In this document: positions 35,691-44,256 of the stretch, in pieces
Numbering within the stretch: the first letter of the stretch is position 1
Layout: every line of letters begins with the position of its first letter
From: Sulfitobacter sp. D7
GTDB lineage: Bacteria; Pseudomonadota; Alphaproteobacteria; Rhodobacterales; Rhodobacteraceae
Assembly (NCBI RefSeq): GCF_003611275.1
Contig: NZ_CP020694.1
Span: 1,922,001 to 1,986,000 of the forward strand
Reading direction: 5' to 3'
Length of the DNA stretch: 64,000 nucleotides
Made by a program: the position numbers and the translations under genes
The notes under the pieces: model-generated
Database searches by the model: none
What the model saw: only the letters and a program-made list of their open reading frames with translations
What the model was told of the DNA's origin: nothing

Positions 35691-36457
35691 TCCCCTTTCG
35701 CGCTCTGATGCAGCCCCACCGCATTGTCATGCTGGCGCTTTTGCTGGCTGTGGTCATCTGGTGTGCCGTGGCGCTGCGGTGGGATTGGATACCGGAATAT
35801 GCCCCGCTGGCGTTGGAAGGGCTCTGGCGCACGATCTGGATATTGGTCGTCACCTGCGTGCTGGGTTTTCTCTTGGCCATTCCATTGGGGCTCGCGCAGG
35901 CCATCGGGCCTTGGTACCTGTCTGCCCCTGCCCGGATATTCTGCACCGTCATCCGTGGCACGCCTCTGCTCTTGCAGATCTGGCTGCTCTACTACGGCCT
36001 CGGCTCGCTTTTCCCGCAGATCCCTTGGATCCGCGGCAGTGAACTCTGGCCCTACCTGCGCCAAGCTTGGCCCTATGCGGTGCTGGCGCTGACGCTGTCT
36101 TATGCGGGCTATGAAGGCGAAGTTATGCGCGGCGCGTTTTCAAGTGTGAACAAAGGGCAACTTGAGGCTGCAAACGCCTTCGGCATGCCGCGTTTCACCA
36201 TGTTCCGCCGCATCTGGCTGCCACAGGCGATCCGCAACGTGCTGCCAACGCTCGGTGGCGAAACCATCCTGCAACTCAAGGCCACACCTCTGGTCGCGAC
36301 AATCACGGTGGTCGAGCTTTATGCCGTATCCTCGCGAGTGCGCTCGGACACGTTTATCGTCTATGAACCGCTGATCTTGCTGGCTGTGTTTTACATGATC
36401 ATCGCCGGGGTCATCGCCTTGTTGTTCCGGCGGTTCGAGAACCAAGTGCCGGGATAG
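35687..36457 (+). CDS. Amino acid ABC transporter permease (HisM type)
   Basis: A 256-aa permease starting at an ATG that overlaps the previous stop. It has hydrophobic helices throughout and the coupling loop QLEAANAFGMPRFTMFRRIWLPQ. RGTPLLLQIWLLYYG is typical of HisM/ArtM. It is the last gene of the importer and converges on the carnitine regulator gene. The longer upstream frame lies inside the previous gene. Confidence 0.9.
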   Translation: MIPFRALMQPHRIVMLALLLAVVIWCAVALRWDWIPEYAPLALEGLWRTIWILVVTCVLGFLLAIPLGLAQAIGPWYLSAPARIFCTVIRGTPLLLQIWLLYYGLGSLFPQIPWIRGSELWPYLRQAWPYAVLALTLSYAGYEGEVMRGAFSSVNKGQLEAANAFGMPRFTMFRRIWLPQAIRNVLPTLGGETILQLKATPLVATITVVELYAVSSRVRSDTFIVYEPLILLAVFYMIIAGVIALLFRRFENQVPG

Positions 36458-36511
36458 CGAAGGGCAACGGTTGGATGGGATCCAGCTTCTCAGACGAGAT
36501 CGAGAACGCGA

Positions 36512-37459
36512 TCAGTCCGCCCTCAAATCCATGGGCGTTGTGCCAAACTGGCCCTTGAAGGCGCGCGTCATAGCACTTGCGCTTTCGTAACCGCAGCGCG
36601 TCGCAATCTCAGAGATTGACAGGTTGGTCCCTTCGACCAAGCTTTTCGCAGCGATCAGGCGTCGGTGCCGATAGACTTGGCCCGGCGTCGCATTCAAACT
36701 GCGCGCGAACCGTCTTTGCAGGCTTTTGAGCGAACACCCCAAGTGCCGCGCAATGGTCGGAATTGGCACCGGCGCTTCGATAGTCTCATCCATAAGGACA
36801 AGCGCCCGAGACACCAGTTTGGACCGCCCCGATATGTTGTCGGGCTGCCCAAACGGCTGATCGCTTTGATGCAAGAAAAGCGACGCGACATCGAGCCGTG
36901 TGATCTCGCCGCAGTGCGCCCCGATCAACGTCAGGACCAGATCAAAGGAAGCCATGGCACCGCCGCAGGTGATCCGGTTGCCATCAATGACAAACCGCTC
37001 TTGCCGGGCATCTACCTGCGGAAATGTCTCTGAAAAGCTTTCGAAAAGATGCCCATGGATGGTCGCGGGCCTGTCGTCCAACAGCCCTGCAGCCGCCAGC
37101 AACCAGGCCCCCATATCGAGCCCCACCAGACATTTCGCATTCGCGCAAAGCCCCCGCAGCGCGGACAGCACCTGACTGCTGCTCAACGCAAGATGGCCAT
37201 AGCTGGCGGTCACCATGAGGTAATCACAGGGGGGCTTTGTCGCGGTGGCCAATTCGGTCTGTACCAACATCCCGCTTGAAGACCGCACAAGCCCCCCCTC
37301 AAGCGAAAGCAGGCGCCAGTCATACCGCGCCTGCCCGGTGATGCTGTTCGCGGCGCGAAACGGCTCCAAAGTGTTGGCCAGACAATGGTTCGAAAAACCA
37401 TCGAACAACAGAATGTCGATCTTAACCGTCTCGCCTGATGATTTTGTCTTTTCCTGCAT
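36512..37459 (-). CDS. GlxA/CdhR-type AraC-family regulator
   Basis: A 315-aa regulator. A DJ-1/PfpI-like domain lies at about residues 12-185 (KIDILLFDGFSN, LVGLDMGAWLLAAAGLL). A C-terminal AraC double HTH covers about 215-312 (IPTIARHLGCSLKSLQRRF, ISEIATRCGYESASAMTRAF). Such proteins include CdhR, the carnitine catabolism activator, and GbdR. Divergence from a carnitine operon supports the CdhR role. The start is uncertain: ATG at 37459 or GTG at 37474, neither with a good ribosome site. Confidence 0.85.
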   Translation of the reverse strand: MQEKTKSSGETVKIDILLFDGFSNHCLANTLEPFRAANSITGQARYDWRLLSLEGGLVRSSSGMLVQTELATATKPPCDYLMVTASYGHLALSSSQVLSALRGLCANAKCLVGLDMGAWLLAAAGLLDDRPATIHGHLFESFSETFPQVDARQERFVIDGNRITCGGAMASFDLVLTLIGAHCGEITRLDVASLFLHQSDQPFGQPDNISGRSKLVSRALVLMDETIEAPVPIPTIARHLGCSLKSLQRRFARSLNATPGQVYRHRRLIAAKSLVEGTNLSISEIATRCGYESASAMTRAFKGQFGTTPMDLRAD

Positions 37460-37480
37460 GTTTCTGACTAGCACTGCACA

Positions 37481-37502
37481 TATCCGCCGATCAATCCGGA
37501 TA
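37481..37502. promoter_or_regulatory. Putative CdhR-type operator
   Basis: A 22-bp dyad, TATCCG-N10-CGGATA, lies in the short gap between the regulator and the carnitine operon, about 30 bases before the first operon ATG. Position and symmetry fit an activator or autoregulatory site. Confidence 0.4.
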
Positions 37503-37532
37503 GTCTGCAGATAAAGCTAAAAGGAGACCAAG

Positions 37533-38441
37533 ATGCCCCTGCAGATGACCCGTGAGGTCTTTATCACCTGCGCCGTGACCGGATCCGGCAGCAGCCAAGA
37601 TCGGTCACCCCATGTTCCCCGCAGCCCAGAGCAGATCGCCAATTCGGCCATCGCCGCCGCCAAAGCGGGCGCGGCGATTGTGCATTGCCACGTGCGCGCC
37701 CCCGAGACCGGCGTGCCCTCACGCGATCCGAAACTCTACCGCGAAGTGACCGAACGCATCCGCGATGCCGAAGTCGACGTGGTCCTGAACCTGACCGCAG
37801 GCATGGGCGGCGACATCGTCTTTGGTCCGCCCTCCGCGCCGCTGCCGTTGAACGATGCCACCGATATGGTCAGCGCCGAAGAACGGCTGGCCCATATCGA
37901 AGACTGCCTGCCCGAAATATGCACCCTCGATTGCGGCACGATGAACTTTGCCGAAGCCGATTATGTGATGACCAACACGCCCGGCATGCTGACAACGATG
38001 GGCGCGCGGATGGAAGCGCTTGGCGTGAAGCCAGAGATCGAAGCCTTTGATACCGGCCACCTTTGGTATGCAAAACAACTGGTTAAAGACGGCGTGTTAT
38101 CTTCGCCCGCGCTGGTGCAGCTTTGCATGGGCATCCCATGGGGGGCCCCCAATGACCTGAACACCTTCATGGCGATGGTCAACAATGTCCCCCACGACTG
38201 GAACTGGTCCGCGTTTTCGATTGGCCGTGACGAGATGCCCTATGTCGCCGCATCTGTTTTGGCAGGCGGGCATGTGCGCGTCGGGCTTGAGGATAACCTG
38301 TGGCTTGGAAAAGGCGAGCTTGCCACCAACGAGGCGCTTGTTTCGCGTGCCGTGTCGATCATCGAAAACATGGGGGCGACCATCATGGGCCCCGATGCCG
38401 TGCGCCAAAAACTGGGCCTGACAAAGCAGGCGCCACGATGA
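37533..38441 (+). CDS. BKACE family 3-dehydrocarnitine cleavage enzyme
   Basis: A 302-aa beta-keto acid cleavage enzyme (DUF849). Metal ligands His51 and His53 are in IVHCHVRAPETG. Other conserved segments are LNLTAGMGGD and GGHVRVGLEDN. In the carnitine pathway this family condenses 3-dehydrocarnitine with acetyl-CoA to give betainyl-CoA and acetoacetate. Direct neighbourhood with a carnitine dehydrogenase-thioesterase fusion makes that substrate likely. It has an AAGGAGA ribosome site. The next gene overlaps by ATGA. Confidence 0.88.
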   Translation: MPLQMTREVFITCAVTGSGSSQDRSPHVPRSPEQIANSAIAAAKAGAAIVHCHVRAPETGVPSRDPKLYREVTERIRDAEVDVVLNLTAGMGGDIVFGPPSAPLPLNDATDMVSAEERLAHIEDCLPEICTLDCGTMNFAEADYVMTNTPGMLTTMGARMEALGVKPEIEAFDTGHLWYAKQLVKDGVLSSPALVQLCMGIPWGAPNDLNTFMAMVNNVPHDWNWSAFSIGRDEMPYVAASVLAGGHVRVGLEDNLWLGKGELATNEALVSRAVSIIENMGATIMGPDAVRQKLGLTKQAPR

Positions 38442-39856
38442 CCAAAACAGCAGCAATCATCGGCGGTGGCGTCATTGGCGGCGGCTGGGCCGCGCGGTTT
38501 GCGTTGTCAGGCTGGAACGTCGCTATTTTCGACCCTGATCCCGAAGCCGAACGCAAAGTCAGCGAAGTCATGGCGAACGCGCGCCGGTCCCTGCCCGCCT
38601 TGTCCGAGGTCGCACTGCCGCCCGAAGGTCAGGTGAAAATCGTCCCCACATTGGCCGACGCCGTTGCAGAGGCCGACTGGATTCAGGAAAGCGCGCCGGA
38701 ACGGCTTGAGATGAAGCACAAGATCTTCGCCGAAATTCAGTCCCACTGCCGCAAAGACGCGCTGATCGGCTCTTCAACCTCGGGCTTCAAACCGTCCGAA
38801 CTGCAGCAAGGCGCGCTTCGCCCCGGCGAGATTTTCGTCGCACACCCGTTCAACCCGGTCTATTTGCTGCCGCTTATCGAACTGGTCGGTGACGATGCCA
38901 CGACCACGCGCGCGCAGGAAGTGCTTACTGAAATCGGCATGAAGCCCCTGAAACTACGCAAGGAAATCGACGCGCATGTGGCTGATCGTTTTCTCGAAGC
39001 GGTCTGGCGCGAGGCGCTTTGGCTGATCAAGGACGGCATCGCCACGACCGAGGAAATCGATGACGCGATCCGGTTTGGCTTTGGCTTGCGTTGGGGTCAG
39101 ATGGGCTTGTTCGAAACCTACCGCGTGGCGGGCGGCGAGGCCGGGATGGCCCATTTTATCGAACAGTTCGGGCCCTGCTTGCAGTGGCCTTGGACCAAGT
39201 TGATGGACGTGCCCGAACTGACCGATGATTTGGTACAGAAGATCGCCAGCCAATCGGACGCGCAATCCGGTGCCCATACGATCCGCGAGCTTGAACGCAT
39301 TCGCGACGACAATCTGGTATCCATGATGCGGTCCCTGAAAGGCCGTGACTGGGGTGCAGGCGCATTGCTGAACGCGCATGACACCCGCCTTGAGGGCAAA
39401 GCCGACCCTGACTTTACCAAACCCATCATCACTGTTGCCCGCGCCATTCCAATCGATTGGACGGATTACAACGGGCACATGAACGAAAGCCGCTATGGGC
39501 AGCTGTGGTCAGATGCGGCCGACGCGCTCATGCGCATGATCGGGGCCGATGACGCCTATATCAAATCCGGCTTCAGCTACTTTACCGCCGATACCCACAC
39601 CAAGTTCCGCAATGAATGCCATGCAGGCGACACAGTCACCGTTGTCACGACCATTCTTGAGGGTGCGGGTAAGAAGCTGCGGCTGTTCCACGAATTGAAA
39701 AACTCCGCTGGTGATGTGGTGGCGACCTGCAATCAGTTCCTGCTGCACGTCAGTCTGGAAACGCGCAAATCCTGCGACCCTGCGGCGCATGTCAGCGACG
39801 AGCTCGCCTCCATCATCGCGGCCCAAGCCGCCCTGCCCAAGCCGGAGCATAGCTGA
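38438..39856 (+). CDS. Carnitine 3-dehydrogenase fused to betainyl-CoA thioesterase
   Basis: A 472-aa fusion. Residues about 1-320 form a 3-hydroxyacyl-CoA-dehydrogenase-like NAD enzyme (IIGGGVIGGGWAARFALSG, SSTSGF, HPFNPVYLLPLIELVGD). Residues about 330-460 form a hotdog thioesterase (DWTDYNGHMNESRYGQLW). The fused form is known from rhizobial L-carnitine degradation. There it oxidises L-carnitine and hydrolyses betainyl-CoA to glycine betaine. The ATG at 38438 overlaps the BKACE stop, and its own stop overlaps the next start (TGATG). Confidence 0.9.
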   Translation: MTKTAAIIGGGVIGGGWAARFALSGWNVAIFDPDPEAERKVSEVMANARRSLPALSEVALPPEGQVKIVPTLADAVAEADWIQESAPERLEMKHKIFAEIQSHCRKDALIGSSTSGFKPSELQQGALRPGEIFVAHPFNPVYLLPLIELVGDDATTTRAQEVLTEIGMKPLKLRKEIDAHVADRFLEAVWREALWLIKDGIATTEEIDDAIRFGFGLRWGQMGLFETYRVAGGEAGMAHFIEQFGPCLQWPWTKLMDVPELTDDLVQKIASQSDAQSGAHTIRELERIRDDNLVSMMRSLKGRDWGAGALLNAHDTRLEGKADPDFTKPIITVARAIPIDWTDYNGHMNESRYGQLWSDAADALMRMIGADDAYIKSGFSYFTADTHTKFRNECHAGDTVTVVTTILEGAGKKLRLFHELKNSAGDVVATCNQFLLHVSLETRKSCDPAAHVSDELASIIAAQAALPKPEHS

Positions 39857-41016
39857 TGCATTTTGGATTGACCGAAGAACAAGGGATGATCGTTTCCACC
39901 GTGCGATCCTTCGTGGAAAACGAAATCTACCCCCACGAGGCTGAGGTGGAGCGCACTGGCGAGGTCCCCGATGACGTCGCGCAGGCGATCAAGCAAAAGA
40001 CCATCGATCTTGGTTTCTATGCCTGCAACTTTCCCGAAAGCGTGGGTGGAGCCGGTCTGTCGCATCTTGAATTTGCGCTGGTTGAACGCGAATTGGGCCG
40101 CGGCTCTATGGCGTTGAACCATTTTTTCGGGCGGCCGCAGAATATCTTGATGGCCTGCAAGGACGATCAGATTGAACGCTATCTTTTCCCCGCCATTCGC
40201 GGCGAAAAGATGGATGCACTGGCCATGACCGAACCCGATGCAGGGTCCGATGTCCGCGGCATGAAATGCACAGCCAAACGCGATGGCGGTGACTGGGTTC
40301 TGAACGGAACCAAGCATTTCATCTCTGGCGCGGATCATGCGGATTTCCTGATCGTCTTTGTGGCAACCGGCGAAGACGACACGCCGCGCGGCCCCAAAAA
40401 GCGCATCACGACATTCCTGGTCGACCGCGGCACGCCCGGTTTCACCATTCGCGATGGCTACAAATCGGTCTCGCACCGTGGCTACAAGAACATGATCCTC
40501 GAATTTGACAACTGCCGCCTGCCGGATGCTCAGGTTCTGGGCGAGGTCGATGGCGGCTTTGCGGTGATGAACGAATGGCTTTACGCCACGCGGATCACGG
40601 TCGCTGCAATGTCTGTGGGCCGCGCACGACGTTGCTTTGACATGGCGTTGAATTACGCGGCTGAACGCAAGCAGTTTGGTCAGCAGATCGGCAAGTATCA
40701 GGGCATCAGCTTTCAGCTGGCCGACATGATCACCGAAATCGATGCGGCAGATCACCTGACATTGGCGGCGGCGTGGCGGCTGGATCAAGGCCTGCCTGCT
40801 AACCGCGAAATCGCCAGTGCAAAGCTCTACGCGTCGGAAATGCTGGCGCGGGTGACGGATGCCACCCTGCAAATCTTTGGCGGCATGGGCTTGATGGATG
40901 ACTTCCCCATTGAACGGTTCTGGCGCGATGCGCGGGTCGAACGGATTTGGGATGGCACATCTGAAATCCAACGCCACATCATCAGCCGCGATCTATTGCG
41001 CCCCCTTGGCGCCTAG
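39856..41016 (+). CDS. Acyl-CoA dehydrogenase, probable gamma-butyrobetainyl-CoA dehydrogenase
   Basis: A 386-aa FAD acyl-CoA dehydrogenase with the usual three domains. ALAMTEPDAGSDVRGMKC and ERKQFGQQIGKYQGISFQLADM are recognisable. Near the C-terminus, IWDGTSEIQR has Asp where medium-chain enzymes have the catalytic Glu of the EGT motif. Its place between carnitine dehydrogenase and CoA-ligase genes suggests conversion of gamma-butyrobetainyl-CoA to crotonobetainyl-CoA, like CaiA. Translationally coupled at both ends or nearly so. Confidence 0.85.
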   Translation: MHFGLTEEQGMIVSTVRSFVENEIYPHEAEVERTGEVPDDVAQAIKQKTIDLGFYACNFPESVGGAGLSHLEFALVERELGRGSMALNHFFGRPQNILMACKDDQIERYLFPAIRGEKMDALAMTEPDAGSDVRGMKCTAKRDGGDWVLNGTKHFISGADHADFLIVFVATGEDDTPRGPKKRITTFLVDRGTPGFTIRDGYKSVSHRGYKNMILEFDNCRLPDAQVLGEVDGGFAVMNEWLYATRITVAAMSVGRARRCFDMALNYAAERKQFGQQIGKYQGISFQLADMITEIDAADHLTLAAAWRLDQGLPANREIASAKLYASEMLARVTDATLQIFGGMGLMDDFPIERFWRDARVERIWDGTSEIQRHIISRDLLRPLGA

Positions 41017-41025
41017 GACCAAGAC

Positions 41026-43044
41026 ATGAGTGATCTTGCGCGTCTCTTGCGACCACGTTCCATTGCCGTCGTCGGCGGTGGGGCGTGGTGCGACTCCGTG
41101 ATCGAGCAGAACCAGAAGATCGGGTTCAAGGGTGATATCTGGCCCGTGCATCCCAAAAAAGACAGTGTTGGCGGCTTGCCGGCCTTCAAGACGCTTGCTG
41201 ATTTACCAAACGCGCCGGATGCGACGTTCATCGGTGTAAACCGCAGCGCAACCATCGATCTGGTTGGCGAGCTGAACCAAATGGGAGCAGGTGGTGCCGT
41301 GTGTTTTGCCAGCGGGTTCAAAGAAACCGCCGACGGTGCGGATTTGAATGACCAATTGTTGGCCGCAGCAGGGGGAATGCCCATTCTGGGGCCGAATTGC
41401 TACGGGGTTCTGAATGCCGTGGATCAGGTGGCGCTTTGGCCGGATCAACATGGGCTGGTGCCCGTTGAACGCGGCGTGGCGATCTTGGCGCAGTCGTCCA
41501 ACATCGCGATCAACCTCACGATGCAGCAACGCGGGTTGCCCATTGCCTATACCATCACCGCGGGCAATCAGGCCCAGCAAGGGCTTGCCAGCATCGCCCA
41601 AACTGTCATCCGCGACGACCGCGTGACGGCACTTGGCCTTTACATCGAAAGCTTTGGCGACATCGCGGATTTTGAAGAACTGGCGCGGCTGTCGCAGGCG
41701 CTCGGCAAACCGATTGTGGCGCTGAAGGTGGGCCGCTCGGAGGAATCGCAGCTGGCAACCATTTCGCACACCGCCTCGCTCGCAGGCAGCAGCGCGGGGT
41801 CAGATGCGGTACTGGCGCGGCTTAGCATTGCGCGGGTCGGCTCCCCCGCTGCGCTGCTTGAGACGTTAAAACTATTTCACTGCCATGGCCACCTGTCCGG
41901 GGGGCGCATTGCGTCGTTAAGCTGCTCAGGCGGCGAGGCAAGCGTCATGGCGGATACCGCCGCGCACTGTGGCCTGACTTTCCCCCCCCTGACATCTGCT
42001 CAAACAGATACGCTTTCCCAGCACCTCAGTTCGCTGGTCAATCTGACGAACCCCTTGGATTATCACACACAAATCTGGCGCGATAAGGCCGCCATGACAG
42101 CCGTGTTTGCGGCCATGACGGGCGATGATATCAACCTGACGCTCGTGGTGCTAGATTTCCCGCGCCTAGACAGCTGTGCCGCCGATGATTGGATGATTGC
42201 AATCGAGGCGATCGAGGAGGCAGCCCGGCAAACGGGCCGTCCCTTTGGGGTGGTTGGGTCCATCGTTGAAAACCTGCCCGAAGCGATTGCAAAACGCCTG
42301 CTTGGCGCGGGGATCGTGCCGCTGTGCGACTTTGGCACAGCCTGTGAAGCGATCAGCGCAGTTCGCGTGCCGACACCCCAAAATCACCAGCCCCTGCTAT
42401 CTGCCCCCAGCTTCGCAACCACCACCACGGCCACCGAAGGCGATGCCAAACGGGCCCTTGCGGCATACGGCTTGGATATCCCAAAAAGCCGTGCAGGCAT
42501 CGCCGTTGCAGATGTGATCGCTTGCGCCGAAAAGATCGGTTTTCCTGTGGTCTTGAAGGGTGAAGGGGTTGCCCATAAAACCGAAGCCGGCGCGGTAAAG
42601 CTGAACCTGACAGACGCCGAGCAAGTCGGCGGGGCGGCGCAGGCGATGCAGGCTGAAACCTTCCTTGTCGAAGAAATGGTCATTGGCACGGTCGCGGAGC
42701 TTTTGCTAGGCATCGTCGCGGACCCCGCCCATGGGTTTGTCCTGACATTGGCCGCGGGCGGCACTCTGACGGAAATTCTGGAGGACGGTCAATCCTTGCT
42801 GCTGCCCACCACGGACACAGATATTCGCCACGCCTTGGGCCGATTAAGAATACACCCCCTGTTGAGCGGCTATCGCGGTGGTGAGCCAGCCAACATAGAT
42901 GCCATTGTTGACGCGGCCCTAAAGCTGCAAAACTTCGTCACCGACCACGCCGACGAAATTGCCGAAATCGAAATCAATCCCCTCATCTGTACAGAAGACC
43001 GCGCGATCATCGCCGATACGCTTTTGGTGAAAGGAACATTATGA
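41026..43044 (+). CDS. NDP-forming acyl-CoA synthetase, probable betaine-CoA ligase
   Basis: A 672-aa single-chain Acd-type synthetase. The CoA-binding domain is at about residues 1-130 (AVVGGGAWCDS). The ligase-CoA domain carries the likely phosphohistidine His248 in SHTASLAGSSAG. A C-terminal ATP-grasp domain covers about 465-672 (GFPVVLKGEGVAHKTEAGAV, EINPLICTEDRAIIADTLL). It would make gamma-butyrobetainyl- or carnitinyl-CoA. Most known carnitine systems use an AMP-forming ligase (CaiC) or CoA transferase (CaiB), so this is a variant. Overlaps the next gene by ATGA. Confidence 0.82.
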   Translation: MSDLARLLRPRSIAVVGGGAWCDSVIEQNQKIGFKGDIWPVHPKKDSVGGLPAFKTLADLPNAPDATFIGVNRSATIDLVGELNQMGAGGAVCFASGFKETADGADLNDQLLAAAGGMPILGPNCYGVLNAVDQVALWPDQHGLVPVERGVAILAQSSNIAINLTMQQRGLPIAYTITAGNQAQQGLASIAQTVIRDDRVTALGLYIESFGDIADFEELARLSQALGKPIVALKVGRSEESQLATISHTASLAGSSAGSDAVLARLSIARVGSPAALLETLKLFHCHGHLSGGRIASLSCSGGEASVMADTAAHCGLTFPPLTSAQTDTLSQHLSSLVNLTNPLDYHTQIWRDKAAMTAVFAAMTGDDINLTLVVLDFPRLDSCAADDWMIAIEAIEEAARQTGRPFGVVGSIVENLPEAIAKRLLGAGIVPLCDFGTACEAISAVRVPTPQNHQPLLSAPSFATTTTATEGDAKRALAAYGLDIPKSRAGIAVADVIACAEKIGFPVVLKGEGVAHKTEAGAVKLNLTDAEQVGGAAQAMQAETFLVEEMVIGTVAELLLGIVADPAHGFVLTLAAGGTLTEILEDGQSLLLPTTDTDIRHALGRLRIHPLLSGYRGGEPANIDAIVDAALKLQNFVTDHADEIAEIEINPLICTEDRAIIADTLLVKGTL

Positions 43045-43823
43045 CAAGCCCCGTTAAAACGCGCCGAGAGGGGGCCGTGCTCGAAATCACTCTGGACCGC
43101 CCAAAGGCCAATGCCATTGATCTGCAAACCAGCCGTATCTTGGGCGATACCTTTGCCGCCTTTCGCGATGACCCTGATTTGCGCGTTGCGATTATCACAG
43201 GCGAAGGGTCGAAATTCTTCTGCCCCGGTTGGGATTTGAAAGCCGCCGCGGATGGCGACGAGGTGGATGGTGATTACGGCGTAGGCGGCTTTGGCGGCCT
43301 GCAAGAATTGCGCGACATGAACAAACCGGTGATCGCTGCGGTAAACGGTATTTGTTGTGGCGGCGGGCTTGAATTGGCGCTGTCGGCAGACGTTATCCTC
43401 GCGGCGGATCATGCAAGTTTCGCACTGCCCGAAATCACGTCCGGCACGGTGGCCGATGCGGCATCCATCAAATTGCCAAAACGCATCCCCTATCACATCG
43501 CAATGGAGATGCTGCTCACGGGCCGCTGGCTGGACGCCGAAGAAGCCAACCGCTGGGGGTTTGTGAACCACGTCCACGCGGCAGATGAACTGATGACGCA
43601 GGCCTGGGATATGGCCCGTCTATTGGCCTCGGGCCCGCCGCTCGTCTATGCCGCGATCAAGGAAATCGTGCGGGATGCTGAGGATAGCAACTTTCAGGAC
43701 AGCATGAACCGGGTCACCAAACGCCAGCTAAAGACTGTCGATGTGCTTTATGGGTCGGAGGATAACGCCGAAGGTGCGCGGGCCTTTGCTGAAAAGCGGG
43801 ACCCGGTCTGGAAAGGGCGCTAA
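43041..43823 (+). CDS. Enoyl-CoA hydratase, probable crotonobetainyl-CoA hydratase
   Basis: A 260-aa crotonase with oxyanion-hole motifs CPGWDLKAAADGD and NGICCGGGLELALSADV, and the catalytic-loop region FALPEITSGTVADAAS. It most resembles CaiD-type hydratases. It would hydrate crotonobetainyl-CoA to L-carnitinyl-CoA, linking the acyl-CoA dehydrogenase to the carnitine dehydrogenase. Last gene of the five-gene operon. A non-coding stretch and tRNA-Arg follow. Confidence 0.84.
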   Translation: MTSPVKTRREGAVLEITLDRPKANAIDLQTSRILGDTFAAFRDDPDLRVAIITGEGSKFFCPGWDLKAAADGDEVDGDYGVGGFGGLQELRDMNKPVIAAVNGICCGGGLELALSADVILAADHASFALPEITSGTVADAASIKLPKRIPYHIAMEMLLTGRWLDAEEANRWGFVNHVHAADELMTQAWDMARLLASGPPLVYAAIKEIVRDAEDSNFQDSMNRVTKRQLKTVDVLYGSEDNAEGARAFAEKRDPVWKGR

Positions 43824-44105
43824 GAGCGTCGCATCCGGGCTTTCACCGGCTCCCGCGGGGCTATAGGTCCCGCGCCACCGTAATGGCCCACCAACGAACG
43901 ATTGAGCCGCGGCTTTCCTGCTCCCGGATGTGGACGACGGGATAAAATAGCCGGTCCCAAATCTTTCTAGCGTTTTCCATGAGATTGCACGCGGCTGGTG
44001 AGAAAAACATCCCAATTCACGGAGACGCAGTCAGAAATGTTAGCGCAAACCGTCACCCGTAACAGAAACGCAGATCAGTCGGATCGACTAAATGACTGGA
44101 TTTAA
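43824..44105. other. Non-coding stretch between carnitine operon and tRNA-Arg
   Basis: No gene, clear terminator or known RNA was found in these 282 bases. There is no integrase fragment or obvious direct repeat of the tRNA 3' end here, so the carnitine block cannot be shown to be an island inserted at the tRNA. Confidence 0.4.
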
Positions 44106-44182
<77 letters not shown>

Positions 44183-44256
44183 ACTAAGGGGCGGTATAGC
44201 CAGAGCGGGCCGCCCCTGCAATGGGAAATCCGGGTGAAAGGGCGGCGAAACTGAGC

